DNA from: an uncultured bacterium
Lineage (GTDB): Bacteria > Bacteroidota > Bacteroidia > Bacteroidales > Rikenellaceae
Direction: 5' to 3'
Length of the DNA stretch: 53,430 nt
Assembly: GCA_905214725.1 (NCBI GenBank)
Contig: CAJMNH010000011.1
Span: 1 to 53,430 of the forward strand
Shown: in pieces, positions 7,289 through 16,092 of the stretch
Layout: each line of letters begins with the position of its first letter
How positions within the stretch are numbered: position 1 is the first letter of the stretch
Notes under the pieces: model-generated
The model's input: only the letters and a program-made list of their open reading frames with translations
Told to the model about the DNA's origin: nothing
Databases searched by the model: none
Made by a program: the position numbers and the translations under genes

Positions 7289-8671
7289 TCAGGCCTTTTT
7301 GCGTAGTGCGTCGGCCAGCGCTTCGCAGCAGGCGTCGATATTGCCCGCTCCGAAACTCACGACCACGTCGGTATCCATTTTTTCGAGGGTTGCCGCCAGC
7401 GTTTCGCGCGCTGCGATGCGGCACGGGACGGTGACCAGCTCGGCGATGATCTCGGAGGCGATCCCTTCGATCGGCTCCTCGCGCGCCGGATAGATCGGCA
7501 GCAGCACCACCTCGTCGGCATGCGACAGCGCTTCGGCGAATTCGCGGTAAAAGTCGCGCGTGCGGGTGTAGAGGTGCGGTTGGAAGATCGCCGTCAGACG
7601 TCTTCCGGGGAACATCTTTCGCACCGAGGTGAGCGTTGCGGCCAATTCGCGCGGGTGGTGGGCGTAGTCGTCCATGTAGACCTGCCGCGGCGTGTTGACA
7701 TAGAATTCGAAGCGGCGTTTGACGCCCGTGAAAGCAGCGAGCGCCCTGCGCAGCCGGTCGGCGTCGAGCGTTTTCCCTTCGGCGCGGGCGGCGCACCACA
7801 TGGCCGCGACGGCCGCCACCGCGTTTTCGATATTGACCCACCCCGGGATGCCCAGCGTGCAGTCGGCGATCACGCCCGAGGGCGTTACCAGATCGTAGCG
7901 GTAGTGTCCGCCTTCGAGCAGCCGGACGTTGCGGGCATAGAAGTCGCAAGGGATGTCGTAAGCATAACGGTAGACCGTGACGGCGTCGTTGCGCAGCGCC
8001 ACGTCGACCCCCGATTTGAGCACGAGCGCTCCGCCCGGACGAATCCGCTCGATGAACTGGGCGAAGGCCTCCTTCACGGCTTCATAAGTGCCGTAGATGT
8101 CCAGATGGTCGGCGTCGACGGCCGTGACGACCGCCACGTCGGGCTGCAGCCGCAGGAACGAACGGTCGAACTCGTCGGCCTCGACCGCGAGTCTCGGCCC
8201 GGAGCCCAGCACCAGATTGCTGCCGAAATTCTTCGAAATGCCGCCCAGAAAGGCGCTGCCCGCCCCCTCTACCGCATGGTTGAGCCATGCGATGAGCGTC
8301 GAGGTAGTCGTCTTGCCGTGCGTGCCGGCGACGGCCATCACGTATTTTCCCGCCGAGAGATGTCCCAGCATCTGCGAACGTTTCTCGACGGTGAAACCCT
8401 GCGAGCGAAACCAGCCTAGTTCGCGGTGGTCGTCCGGTACGGCGGGCGTATAGACCACCACGGTTCCTTCCTTTTGCCGGAAAGCGGCGGGTACGGCCTC
8501 CGCGTCGTCCGTATAGTAGACGGCGGCTCCTTCCGCTTCGAGCGCTTCGGTCAGCGCCGAGCGGGTGCGGTCGTAACCCGCCACCTGCTTGCCTTCATGC
8601 AGGAAATAGCGGGCCAGCGCGCTCATGCCGATGCCGCCGATGCCGATGAAATAGATGCGTTTCATATCCAT
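7289..8671 (-). CDS. murC: UDP-N-acetylmuramate--L-alanine ligase MurC
   Basis: ATP-dependent cytoplasmic ligase adding L-alanine to UDP-MurNAc, the first peptide step of peptidoglycan synthesis. The N-terminal Rossmann motif IYFIGIGGIGMSALARY is at residues 5-21, the Mur P-loop AGTHGKTTTSTL near 115, the central EADEFDRSFL motif near 165, and the C-terminal DDYAHHPRE near 335. I place the start at 8671 (MDMKRIYF), or two codons later at 8665. The open frame continues upstream into murG but only as unrelated arginine-rich sequence. The product is 460 residues, normal for the family. It follows murG by 2 bp, so the two are surely translated from one mRNA. Confidence 0.97.
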   Translation of the reverse strand: MDMKRIYFIGIGGIGMSALARYFLHEGKQVAGYDRTRSALTEALEAEGAAVYYTDDAEAVPAAFRQKEGTVVVYTPAVPDDHRELGWFRSQGFTVEKRSQMLGHLSAGKYVMAVAGTHGKTTTSTLIAWLNHAVEGAGSAFLGGISKNFGSNLVLGSGPRLAVEADEFDRSFLRLQPDVAVVTAVDADHLDIYGTYEAVKEAFAQFIERIRPGGALVLKSGVDVALRNDAVTVYRYAYDIPCDFYARNVRLLEGGHYRYDLVTPSGVIADCTLGIPGWVNIENAVAAVAAMWCAARAEGKTLDADRLRRALAAFTGVKRRFEFYVNTPRQVYMDDYAHHPRELAATLTSVRKMFPGRRLTAIFQPHLYTRTRDFYREFAEALSHADEVVLLPIYPAREEPIEGIASEIIAELVTVPCRIAARETLAATLEKMDTDVVVSFGAGNIDACCEALADALRKKA

Positions 8672-8673
8672 TG

Positions 8674-9774
8674 TTACCAGATCTTTTCGATTTCGTTGAC
8701 GATCCGCTCCGCCGCGTCGGGTACGGCCAGCGCGGCGATGTTGCGGCTCAGAAGAGCCAGACGCGCGGGGTCGGCCAAGAGTTCGCCCGCCGTCTCCATC
8801 GCCCGTGCGGGCGCTTCGGCGTCGGCGACCATCACGGCCGCGCCCTTCTCGACCAACGCGCAGGCGTTTTTGGTCTGATGATCTTCCGCCACGTTGGGCG
8901 AAGGAACGAAGAGCGTCGGTTTCCCTGCCAGACACAGTTCAGAGACGGAACAGGCGCCGCTGCGCGATACGACGACGTCGGAGGCCGCATAGGCCAAATC
9001 CATCCGGTCGATGAAGGCCCCCTGCCAGACGTCCGGTACGGGGTGTTCCGCCAAAAAACGCTGCATCTCGGCTTCATAGTATTTGCCTGTCTGCCAGATT
9101 ACCTGAAACGGCGGCCGGAACTCCTGCCGCGCGAGCCACGCCTTCATCGTCTCGTTGAGCGTGCGGCAGCCCAGCGAGCCGCCCACGACGAGCACCGTGG
9201 GGCGCGAAGCGTCCAGCCCGAAATAGGTCGATCCCTCCTGCCGGTCTGCTTCGGTGGCCTGCGCGAAGCGTCCGCGCAGCGGGTTGCCCGTCGTGACGAT
9301 CCGTTCGGCGGGAAAGAAGCGTTCCATACCGTCGTAGGCTACGCAGATGCGCCGCGCGCCGCGCGCGAGGATCTTGTTCGTCAGTCCGGCATAGGAGTTC
9401 TGCTCCTGAATGAGCGTCGGAACGCCCGCCCGCTGCGCCGCCCACAGCACGGGCCCCGAAGCGTACCCGCCGAAGCCCACGACGACGTCGGCCCCGAATT
9501 CGCGGATCGTCCGCCGCGCGCGGCGGACGCTTTTGAGCACCTTGAAAGGCAGCGCCAGATTCGACAGCGCGAACCGCCGTTGCAGTCCCGCCGTGGGCAG
9601 TCCCACGATGCGGTAACCCAGCGCCGGAACTTTTTCCATCTCCATCTTGCCCTCGGCCCCCACGAAGAGGATCTCCGCTTCGTCGCCGAAACGGCTTTTG
9701 AGCGCTTCGGCCACCGCTACGGCAGGGTAGATATGGCCGCCCGTGCCGCCGCCCGAAAGAATCACCCGTTTCAT
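8674..9774 (-). CDS. murG: UDP-N-acetylglucosamine--lipid I transferase MurG
   Basis: Peripheral membrane glycosyltransferase that converts lipid I to lipid II. The 366-residue product opens with GGGTGGHIYPAVAVAEAL, the MurG N-terminal glycine loop. The middle glycine loop GGSLGCRTLNE is near 185, and the UDP-GlcNAc region GACSVSELCLAGKPTLFVPS with the AEDHQTKNA motif is near 280-305. Usually ftsW and murD precede murG; here the gene upstream on the same strand is yifB, 36 bp away across a very A/T-rich spacer, so the division/cell-wall cluster is split at this point. Confidence 0.97.
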   Translation of the reverse strand: MKRVILSGGGTGGHIYPAVAVAEALKSRFGDEAEILFVGAEGKMEMEKVPALGYRIVGLPTAGLQRRFALSNLALPFKVLKSVRRARRTIREFGADVVVGFGGYASGPVLWAAQRAGVPTLIQEQNSYAGLTNKILARGARRICVAYDGMERFFPAERIVTTGNPLRGRFAQATEADRQEGSTYFGLDASRPTVLVVGGSLGCRTLNETMKAWLARQEFRPPFQVIWQTGKYYEAEMQRFLAEHPVPDVWQGAFIDRMDLAYAASDVVVSRSGACSVSELCLAGKPTLFVPSPNVAEDHQTKNACALVEKGAAVMVADAEAPARAMETAGELLADPARLALLSRNIAALAVPDAAERIVNEIEKIW

Positions 9775-9810
9775 CTGTATTTAATTTTTAATTCTTAATT
9801 TTTCATTCGG

Positions 9811-11352
9811 TTACCGTCCCCACGACTCGCGGTCGAGCGAACGGTAGGTAATCGCTTCGGCGATGTGCGCCGTACCGATTTCGGCCGCTCCGGCCAAGTC
9901 GGCGATGGTGCGCGCCACCTTCAGGATGCGGTCGTAAGCCCGCGCCGAGAGGCTGAGCCGTTCCATCGCCCGTTCGAGCAACGTACGCGCTTCGGTGTCG
10001 ATGCGACAGTATTCGCGCAGCATCTTTGCGTTCATCATTGCATTGGTATGTATGCCTGCGATGTCCCGAAAACGATTGCGCTGCACCTCGCGCGCCCTGA
10101 CGACCCGTTCGCGGATCACGGCGCTCGATTCGCCGCGCTCGCCGGAGGCCATCTCCTGAATCGATACCGGCGTCACCTCGACGTGCAGGTCGATGCGATC
10201 CATCAACGGGCCGGAGATGCGTCCCAGATAGCGGTGAACGCTTCCCGGCGGGCAGGTGCATTCGCGTGCGGGATGGTTGTAATAGCCGCACGGACAGGGA
10301 TTCATCGCCGCCACCAACGTGAAGTTGGCCGGATATTCGACGCTGTAACGCGCCCGCGAAACCGTAATACGCCGCTCCTCCAGCGGTTGCCGCAACACTT
10401 CGAGGACGTTGCGGCCGAATTCGGGCAGTTCGTCCAGAAAGAGAATGCCGTTGTGTGCCAGCGACACCTCGCCCGGCTGGGGCGACTGGCCGCCGCCGAT
10501 AAGCGCCACCTGCGAGGTAAGGTGATGCGGCGCACGGAAGGGTCGTTCGGCGAGCAGCCCCTTGTGCCCTGTAATCTTTCCTGCGACGGAGTGTATCTTG
10601 GTCGTTTCAAGCGCTTCTTCCAGCGTTAGCGGAGGCAGGATCGAAGGCAGACGGCGGGCGAGCATCGTCTTGCCCGAACCCGGCGCGCCGATCATCAGCA
10701 CGTTGTGTCCGCCTGCCGCAGCGATCTCCAACGCCCGTTTAACGGCCGCCTGCCCCTTGACGTCGGCGAAATCTTCGGCGTAACGACCCGCCTCTTCCGA
10801 AAAGTCGGTCATGGCTGCCGTTGCGGGCGGGATCGACGCATCGTCCCGCAGGAACGCCACGACTTCGCCGAGCGACGCGGCTCCGATCACCTCCAACCCT
10901 TCGACTACGGCTGCTTCGCAGGCGTTGTCGCGCGGGACGATCAGGCGTTGCAGACCCTCTTTGCGGGCTTTGACGGCCATCGGAAGAACGCCGCGCACGG
11001 GTTTGAGCGTCCCGTCGAGCGACAGCTCTCCTGCGAGCATCGTTCCCGCGAGCGATTCGGGCGAAACCTGCTCCGTGGCGGCCAGAATCCCCACGGCGAT
11101 CGGCAGGTCGAATCCCGCCCCCTCCTTGCGCAGGTCGGCGGGCGCGAGATTTACGACCAGTTTCTTGCCGGTCATCCGCAGTCCCGTGTTTTCGAAGGCC
11201 GAGCGGATGCGCTGCTCGCTCTCCTTGACCGCATTGTCGGGCAGTCCGACCAGAAAGAGACCCAACTGTCCCGCCGCAGTGACGTTCACTTCGACGGCAA
11301 CTGTCACGGCGTCGATGCCGACGATGGCTCCTGCTGCGGTACGGACGAACAT
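9811..11352 (-). CDS. yifB: YifB/ComM-family AAA+ ATPase (Mg-chelatase-like)
   Basis: A 513-residue AAA+ protein of the YifB/ComM family, whose studied members act as hexameric helicases promoting branch migration during uptake and recombination of foreign DNA. The N-terminal third is the LonC-like domain (VEVNVTAAGQLGLFLVGLPDNAVKES near 20-50). Walker A IGAPGSGKTMLARRLP is near 215-230, Walker B GILFLDELPEF near 295, and the family zinc-like motif AAMNPCPCGYYNHP near 350. It starts at 11352, 4 bp after the dnaB stop, so dnaB and yifB form one unit. Its name as a Mg chelatase subunit in many databases reflects fold similarity only. Confidence 0.93.
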   Translation of the reverse strand: MFVRTAAGAIVGIDAVTVAVEVNVTAAGQLGLFLVGLPDNAVKESEQRIRSAFENTGLRMTGKKLVVNLAPADLRKEGAGFDLPIAVGILAATEQVSPESLAGTMLAGELSLDGTLKPVRGVLPMAVKARKEGLQRLIVPRDNACEAAVVEGLEVIGAASLGEVVAFLRDDASIPPATAAMTDFSEEAGRYAEDFADVKGQAAVKRALEIAAAGGHNVLMIGAPGSGKTMLARRLPSILPPLTLEEALETTKIHSVAGKITGHKGLLAERPFRAPHHLTSQVALIGGGQSPQPGEVSLAHNGILFLDELPEFGRNVLEVLRQPLEERRITVSRARYSVEYPANFTLVAAMNPCPCGYYNHPARECTCPPGSVHRYLGRISGPLMDRIDLHVEVTPVSIQEMASGERGESSAVIRERVVRAREVQRNRFRDIAGIHTNAMMNAKMLREYCRIDTEARTLLERAMERLSLSARAYDRILKVARTIADLAGAAEIGTAHIAEAITYRSLDRESWGR

Positions 11353-11356
11353 GACG

Positions 11357-12934
11357 TTAGAAAGGAACCTCGTCGCCGAGCGGACGGGGCGTGATGTCGA
11401 ATTCGGTGGAGACCATCGAGGCGGGGCCGGGCGTAATGCCCTGCGTGCCGTTTGCAGGGCCGTTCGAGTCGCTGCTGTAATCGTCGTACTGCTGACCCGG
11501 CGAGGGTGAGCCGCCCGGCAGCAGGTCGGCGTCGTCGATGTCGGCGAAGCGCGCCTGATCTTTCAGGAAGCGCAGTTTGACGTCGGTCACGGCGCCGTTA
11601 CGGTGTTTGGCGATGATCAGTTCGGCCATTCCCGCCGTGGGCATGCCGTTCTCGTCCTGATTGATGCCGTAGTACTCGGGACGGTGGATGAACGCCACGA
11701 TGTCGGCGTCCTGCTCGATGGCGCCCGACTCGCGCAGGTCGGAGAGCTGCGGCCGTTTCGAGCCGCCGCGCAGTTCCGTCGAGCGGTTCAGCTGCGAAAG
11801 GGCGATGATCGGTACGTCGAGCTCCTTGGCGATGGCTTTGAGCGTGCGCGAAATGAACGACACCTCCTGCTCGCGGTTGCCGCCCTTGGCGGCCTGCGGG
11901 CCGCCGGTCATCAACTGGAGGTAGTCGATCATGATGATCTTGATGTCGCTGTGTATCTTCAGGCGGCGGGCCTTCGAGCGGAATTCGAAGACCGACAGCG
12001 CCGGCGTGTCGTCGATGAAGAGTTTGGCCGCGCCCAGCGGTTTGGTGGCCGATTCGAGGTGGCGCCACTGTTCGGGCGTGAGCCTTCCCAGTTTGAGGTC
12101 GTTGCTCGGAATGCCCGTCTCGGCCATCACCAGACGCATCATCAGTTGATGCGCCGGCATCTCGAGCGAGAAGAAGGCCACGCCCTGCTCGTGGTCGACC
12201 GACATGTTGCGCGCCATCGTGAGCGTGAAGGCGGTCTTACCCATCGAAGGACGGGCGGCGATGATGACCAGATCGGAGGATTGCCAGCCCATCGTCACAC
12301 GGTCGAGCGCCATGAAGCCCGACGGAACGCCGTTGAAGGCGCTCTTGTTCTTGGCGTTCTCCTCGATCTGCGCCAGCGTGCGCGCCAGCACGTCGGCGGC
12401 CGACTGCACGGAGCGTTTCACGTGGCCTTCGGCCACCTTGAAGATCTCCTGCTCGGCAAAGCCGATCAGATCCGTCACGTCGGTCGATTCGTCGTAAGAG
12501 CGGCGCTGGATTTCGGTCGCCGAGCGGATCAACTCCCGCTGCACGTACTTCTGCGCCACGATTTTGGCGTGGAACTCGACGTTGGCGGCCGACCCGACCT
12601 TCTGCGTGAGCTGCGCCAGATAGGAGGCGCCGCCCACTTTTTTCAGCTCCTTCTTGACTTTGAGCCGCTCGGTGACGGTGTAGAGGTCGATCGGTTTCAA
12701 CTCCGACGACAACTCCTCGATGGCGCGGTAGATCAGCCGGTGCTCTTCGGTGTAGAAGGCGTCGGGGGAGATGAACTCCTGCACGGTGATGATCGAATCC
12801 TTTTCAAGCATCAGCGCGCCCAGCACGGCCTCCTCCAACTCGACGGCCTGCGGCGGGATGGTGCCGCCCACTTCGGCCAGTGCGGCGTAGGCTTCGCGGT
12901 TGCGCGCAGCCGGATTATTGTTCTCTTGTGACAT
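11357..12934 (-). CDS. dnaB: Replicative DNA helicase DnaB
   Basis: Hexameric 5'-3' helicase that unwinds the replication fork. The 525-residue product has the DnaB N-terminal domain (PPQAVELEEAVLGALMLEKD, residues 24-43), a linker, and the RecA-like domain with Walker A AARPSMGKTAFTL near 235, Walker B IIMIDYLQLMTGG near 340, and the arginine-finger region GAIEQDADIVAFIHRPEYY near 410. The C-terminus is a low-complexity Gly/Ser/Pro tail. No intein or insertion is seen. The ATG at 12934 follows a clear Bacteroidota promoter (12954-12984) by only about 15-20 nt, and a 23-bp palindrome sits just upstream of that promoter. Confidence 0.98.
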   Translation of the reverse strand: MSQENNNPAARNREAYAALAEVGGTIPPQAVELEEAVLGALMLEKDSIITVQEFISPDAFYTEEHRLIYRAIEELSSELKPIDLYTVTERLKVKKELKKVGGASYLAQLTQKVGSAANVEFHAKIVAQKYVQRELIRSATEIQRRSYDESTDVTDLIGFAEQEIFKVAEGHVKRSVQSAADVLARTLAQIEENAKNKSAFNGVPSGFMALDRVTMGWQSSDLVIIAARPSMGKTAFTLTMARNMSVDHEQGVAFFSLEMPAHQLMMRLVMAETGIPSNDLKLGRLTPEQWRHLESATKPLGAAKLFIDDTPALSVFEFRSKARRLKIHSDIKIIMIDYLQLMTGGPQAAKGGNREQEVSFISRTLKAIAKELDVPIIALSQLNRSTELRGGSKRPQLSDLRESGAIEQDADIVAFIHRPEYYGINQDENGMPTAGMAELIIAKHRNGAVTDVKLRFLKDQARFADIDDADLLPGGSPSPGQQYDDYSSDSNGPANGTQGITPGPASMVSTEFDITPRPLGDEVPF

Positions 12935-12953
12935 GGATATTCGGTTTCGGATT

Positions 12954-12984
12954 CAAAAATACGCAAAGCAACGCAATAATCAAA
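12954..12984 (-). promoter_or_regulatory. dnaB promoter, Bacteroidota type
   Basis: Read on the minus strand: -33 TTTG at 12984-12981, 19-nt spacer, -7 TATTTTTG at 12961-12954. This matches the Bacteroidota sigma-ABfr consensus TTTG-N19-TAnnTTTG. The predicted start is near 12948, leaving a very short leader before the dnaB ATG. Confidence 0.7.
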
Positions 12985-13008
12985 AAAGGCGGGGCGAAAG
13001 TTTGTCGA

Positions 13009-13031
13009 TTTCTATGTTTATAACATAGAAA
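13009..13031. promoter_or_regulatory. 23-bp palindrome upstream of dnaB
   Basis: Two perfect 10-bp arms (tttctatgtt and its complement) around a 3-bp centre, about 25 bp upstream of the dnaB -33 box. The symmetry and tiny centre fit a dimeric regulator operator better than an RNA hairpin. It also lies downstream of comF, so a termination role is not excluded. Confidence 0.45.
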
Positions 13032-13119
13032 CGGTCTGCCCGAGCCGTGTTGTCGGCGGGAATGCGCTGTCGAAAAAAGAATCGGATTTGTCGATAAGTT
13101 TCCGGCCGGAGGATCGATT

Positions 13120-13842
13120 TTATCCGTCGAGTCCGAATTCCCGCTGCGGAACGGCCAGCACCGCCACGCTCAGGCGGCAGTCGGGCGCGGCGCGCAGGAT
13201 CGTCTCGGCGCACGAAAGCAGCGTGGCGCCCGTGGTGAGCACGTCGTCTACCAGCAGGATGTGACGGCCGGAGAGCCGTTCGGGCCGGCGTACCGTAAAG
13301 ATCCCTGCGACATTGTCCCACCGTTCTTCGCGCCGGTGCAACGCCTGCGCGGGGTTGTTGCGGCTGCGGCGGACGCTGTGCCGGTCTACGCCGACATTCA
13401 GCGCGCGGGCGATTCCCTCGGCCAGATACTCCGCCTGATTGTAGCCGCGGCGCAACCGTTTGCGCCAATGGAGCGGCACGGGAACGATCAGGTCCACCGA
13501 ATCGTACAGGCCGCTTTCGGCCAGACAATGCCCGTACCACACGCCCATGTCGCGCGCCAGCCGCCATGCGCCGTCGTACTTGAAGCGGTGGATCAACTCC
13601 CGCCAGCCGCTGCCGGGGATGAAATAGAGAAAGGCCGAAGCCTGCTTGACAGGCAGCATTGCCGAGAGCCGTTCCCACAGGGGGTTATAGGTCGCGTAGC
13701 AGAATCCGGTGAGCGGTACGGCGTAACGGCATCGGGTGCAGACTACACGGCTGCCGGGCGGCATCTCGCCGCCGCAGACCGGACACCGCACGGGAAAGAG
13801 CAGCCGTCCGACGCCGTGCGCCGCGTCACTGAGGATCGACAT
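13120..13842 (-). CDS. comF: ComF-family phosphoribosyltransferase-like protein
   Basis: A 240-residue ComF-family protein. Members help convert incoming single-stranded DNA for transformation in competent species; elsewhere the role is less clear. The N-terminal zinc-finger pattern CPVCGGEM...CTRC is at residues 18-36. The phosphoribosyltransferase core includes VDLIVPVPLHWRKRLRRGYNQAEYL near 117-140 and the PRPP-binding loop HILLVDDVLTTGATL near 195. Its start lies 17 bp inside the end of priA, so the two are translationally coupled. The priA-comF pair beside dnaB-yifB brings together genes of DNA unwinding, restart and uptake. Confidence 0.92.
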   Translation of the reverse strand: MSILSDAAHGVGRLLFPVRCPVCGGEMPPGSRVVCTRCRYAVPLTGFCYATYNPLWERLSAMLPVKQASAFLYFIPGSGWRELIHRFKYDGAWRLARDMGVWYGHCLAESGLYDSVDLIVPVPLHWRKRLRRGYNQAEYLAEGIARALNVGVDRHSVRRSRNNPAQALHRREERWDNVAGIFTVRRPERLSGRHILLVDDVLTTGATLLSCAETILRAAPDCRLSVAVLAVPQREFGLDG

Positions 13843-16090
13843 CGCAGCCGACCGTTATCGGTTTGAACGCTTTGCAGCCGAGCGTCTGCCGCAGCACTTC
13901 GCGCAGTATCTGCCGCGCGCGGGCGGCAGAGGCGCCGCTCTCGATTTTGAGCAGGAACTCGGTAAGGTACTCCTCGCGGATGCGGTCTACGGCCGGCGCG
14001 ACAGGGCCCATCGCGCGGCGGCCGAAACGATTGCGCAGCGCCGCGGCGAGCGCCGCCGAGGCGCGGTAGAGCAGATCGCGGTCGCGATGGCGGAGCGTCA
14101 GGCGGATCAGCCGCGCATAGGGCGGATAGGCGAAGGCGCGCCGTTCGGCGAGCTGCGTGCGCGCCATCGCCTCGTAATCGCCCGTCGCAACCTGCCGGAT
14201 GACGGGGTGTTCGGGTTCCGAGGTCTGGATCACCACCTCGCCCGCCGCGTCGCGCCGTCCGGCGCGGCCGGCCACCTGCATCATCAACTGGAAGGCGCGT
14301 TCGGCGGCCCGAAAATCGGGATTGAAGAGCAGGTTGTCGGCGTTGAGGATGCCCACCAGCGAAACCCGCGCAAAGTCGAATCCCTTGGTAATCATCTGTG
14401 TGCCGACCAGAATATCGCTCTGTCCGCTTTCGAAGCGGGCGACGATTTCGTTGTAGGCGCGTTCGGAGGTCGCCGTGTCGCGGTCGAGCCGTTCGATCCG
14501 CGCTTCGGGGAAGAGGCGCGTCAACTCTTCCTCGACCTTTTCGGTGCCGAACCCCGCAGGGGTCACTTCGCCCGCCTTGCATGCCGGACAACGGGTCGGA
14601 ACGGCCTCCGTATGGCCGCAGTAGTGGCATTGAAGCCGGTTGTCGCGCTTGTGATAGGCGAGCGTCACGTTGCAGTGAGGGCAGCGCGCCGTCCAGCCGC
14701 AGGCGCGGCATTCGACGTAGGGGGAGAAGCCGCGGCGGTTCTGAAAGAGCATCGTCTGCTCGCCGCGGGCGAGCGTCTCTTCGATTTTATCGAGCAGCAG
14801 CATGTTGAAATGCGTCTTGCGTTCGTTGCGCTTGACGGCGCGCAGCGTGTCGGAGACGATGATCTGCGGCGGCCGTGCGTCGCCGTAGCGTTCGTCGAGC
14901 GTCGCCAGCCCGTATTTTCCGCTCAGCGCGTTGGCGTAGCTTTCGAGCGAGGGAGTGGCGCTGCCCAGCACCGTGTGCGCATTCCACAGCCGTGCCATGA
15001 CGACGGCTGCGTCGCGGGCGTTGTAACGCGGTTGCGAGTCGGTCTGTTTGTAACCCGTGTCGTGCTCCTCGTCCACCACGACGAGTTGCAGATGCCGCAG
15101 TGGCAGAAAGAGCGCCGAGCGTGCGCCGACGACCAGTTCCCCGCCGTCGGAACGGGTGAGCCGCAGGTAGTTTTCGGTGCGGCGCGCCAGCGTGAGTTTC
15201 GAATGGTAGGCCGTGACGCGGCTGCCGAAGATGCGTTCGAGCCGCGCGATCAACTGCGCCGTGATGGCGATTTCGGGCACGAGCAGCAGCACGTCGCCGC
15301 CGCGGGCGAGCGCTTCGGCGATCAGGTGGATGTACAGTTCGGTCTTGCCCGAGCCGGTGATGCCGTGCAGCAGCACGGCGCGCCGTCCTGCCGTAAAATG
15401 ACCGTGGATCGCGTCGAGGCAGGTTTGTTGGGCGGTTGTGAGTGTCGGGAGCTGAAAGCGGATGCCGCTGCGTTCGACGCCGCGAACGCGGCGGGCGAGC
15501 GTGACGAAGCCTTTCTTTTGCAGCGCGGCGAGCGTCGCGGCGTCGGCCGCGAGCAGCCGGCGGGGAATCTCGTCGGTCGAGATGCGGTCGCCGCCGCCGG
15601 CCGAAGCGATTTCGAGCAGTGCGGCGTACTGACGCGGCGCGCGGCGCGCGAGCCGATCCATCGTTTCGTTGAACCGCTCTTCGTCGTGCAGCGTAACGTC
15701 GAGCTTCACGTAGAGTTCGGTGCGGGGGCGGTACTCGCGTTCGGAAAATTCCTGCTCGCTGTTGCCCGACGGCTTGATCGTCTGCGGCAGGGCGAAGCGC
15801 ATTACCTCGCCCAGCGTGCACATGTAGTAGTCGGCCATCCACTCCCACAGGGCGCGTTGCCGTGCGTCGAGCAGCGGTCGGTCGTAGAGAATCCGCGAGA
15901 CGGTTTTGATGCGCGGAAAGTCGGGTTTCCGGTCGTGGATACGCCAGACGATGCCCGTGTAGATGCGCCGCGGGCCGAACTGTACGGCAACGGCCTGTCC
16001 TTCTGCCGGTTCGAGACCGTCGGCGACGGCGAACGTGTAGGCGGGTTGCGCCAGCGGCAGGACGATATCGGCGTAACGCTCGGTCGCCAT
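13826..16090 (-). CDS. priA: Primosomal helicase PriA
   Basis: Superfamily 2 helicase that recognises abandoned replication forks and reloads DnaB. The 754-residue protein has the N-terminal DNA-binding domain (residues 1-100), Walker A LLHGITGSGKTELYIHL near 235, the DEEH box in LVVVDEEHDTGYKQ near 330, GSATPSLESY near 375, and a zinc region near 460-500 with four Cys pairs (CRAC, CPHC, CHYC, CPAC). The C-terminal helicase motif QVAGRAGRRDAAGEVVIQT is near 605. Length and motifs are normal. It begins 2 bp after the stop of the YitT-family gene on the same strand. Confidence 0.97.
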   Translation of the reverse strand: MATERYADIVLPLAQPAYTFAVADGLEPAEGQAVAVQFGPRRIYTGIVWRIHDRKPDFPRIKTVSRILYDRPLLDARQRALWEWMADYYMCTLGEVMRFALPQTIKPSGNSEQEFSEREYRPRTELYVKLDVTLHDEERFNETMDRLARRAPRQYAALLEIASAGGGDRISTDEIPRRLLAADAATLAALQKKGFVTLARRVRGVERSGIRFQLPTLTTAQQTCLDAIHGHFTAGRRAVLLHGITGSGKTELYIHLIAEALARGGDVLLLVPEIAITAQLIARLERIFGSRVTAYHSKLTLARRTENYLRLTRSDGGELVVGARSALFLPLRHLQLVVVDEEHDTGYKQTDSQPRYNARDAAVVMARLWNAHTVLGSATPSLESYANALSGKYGLATLDERYGDARPPQIIVSDTLRAVKRNERKTHFNMLLLDKIEETLARGEQTMLFQNRRGFSPYVECRACGWTARCPHCNVTLAYHKRDNRLQCHYCGHTEAVPTRCPACKAGEVTPAGFGTEKVEEELTRLFPEARIERLDRDTATSERAYNEIVARFESGQSDILVGTQMITKGFDFARVSLVGILNADNLLFNPDFRAAERAFQLMMQVAGRAGRRDAAGEVVIQTSEPEHPVIRQVATGDYEAMARTQLAERRAFAYPPYARLIRLTLRHRDRDLLYRASAALAAALRNRFGRRAMGPVAPAVDRIREEYLTEFLLKIESGASAARARQILREVLRQTLGCKAFKPITVGCDVDPQ

Positions 16091-16092
16091 CG

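Noticed and set aside
12935..13119. A CRISPR-like or tandem repeat near the palindrome upstream of dnaB
   Set aside because: There is only one dyad; no regularly spaced repeats occur here or elsewhere in the window.
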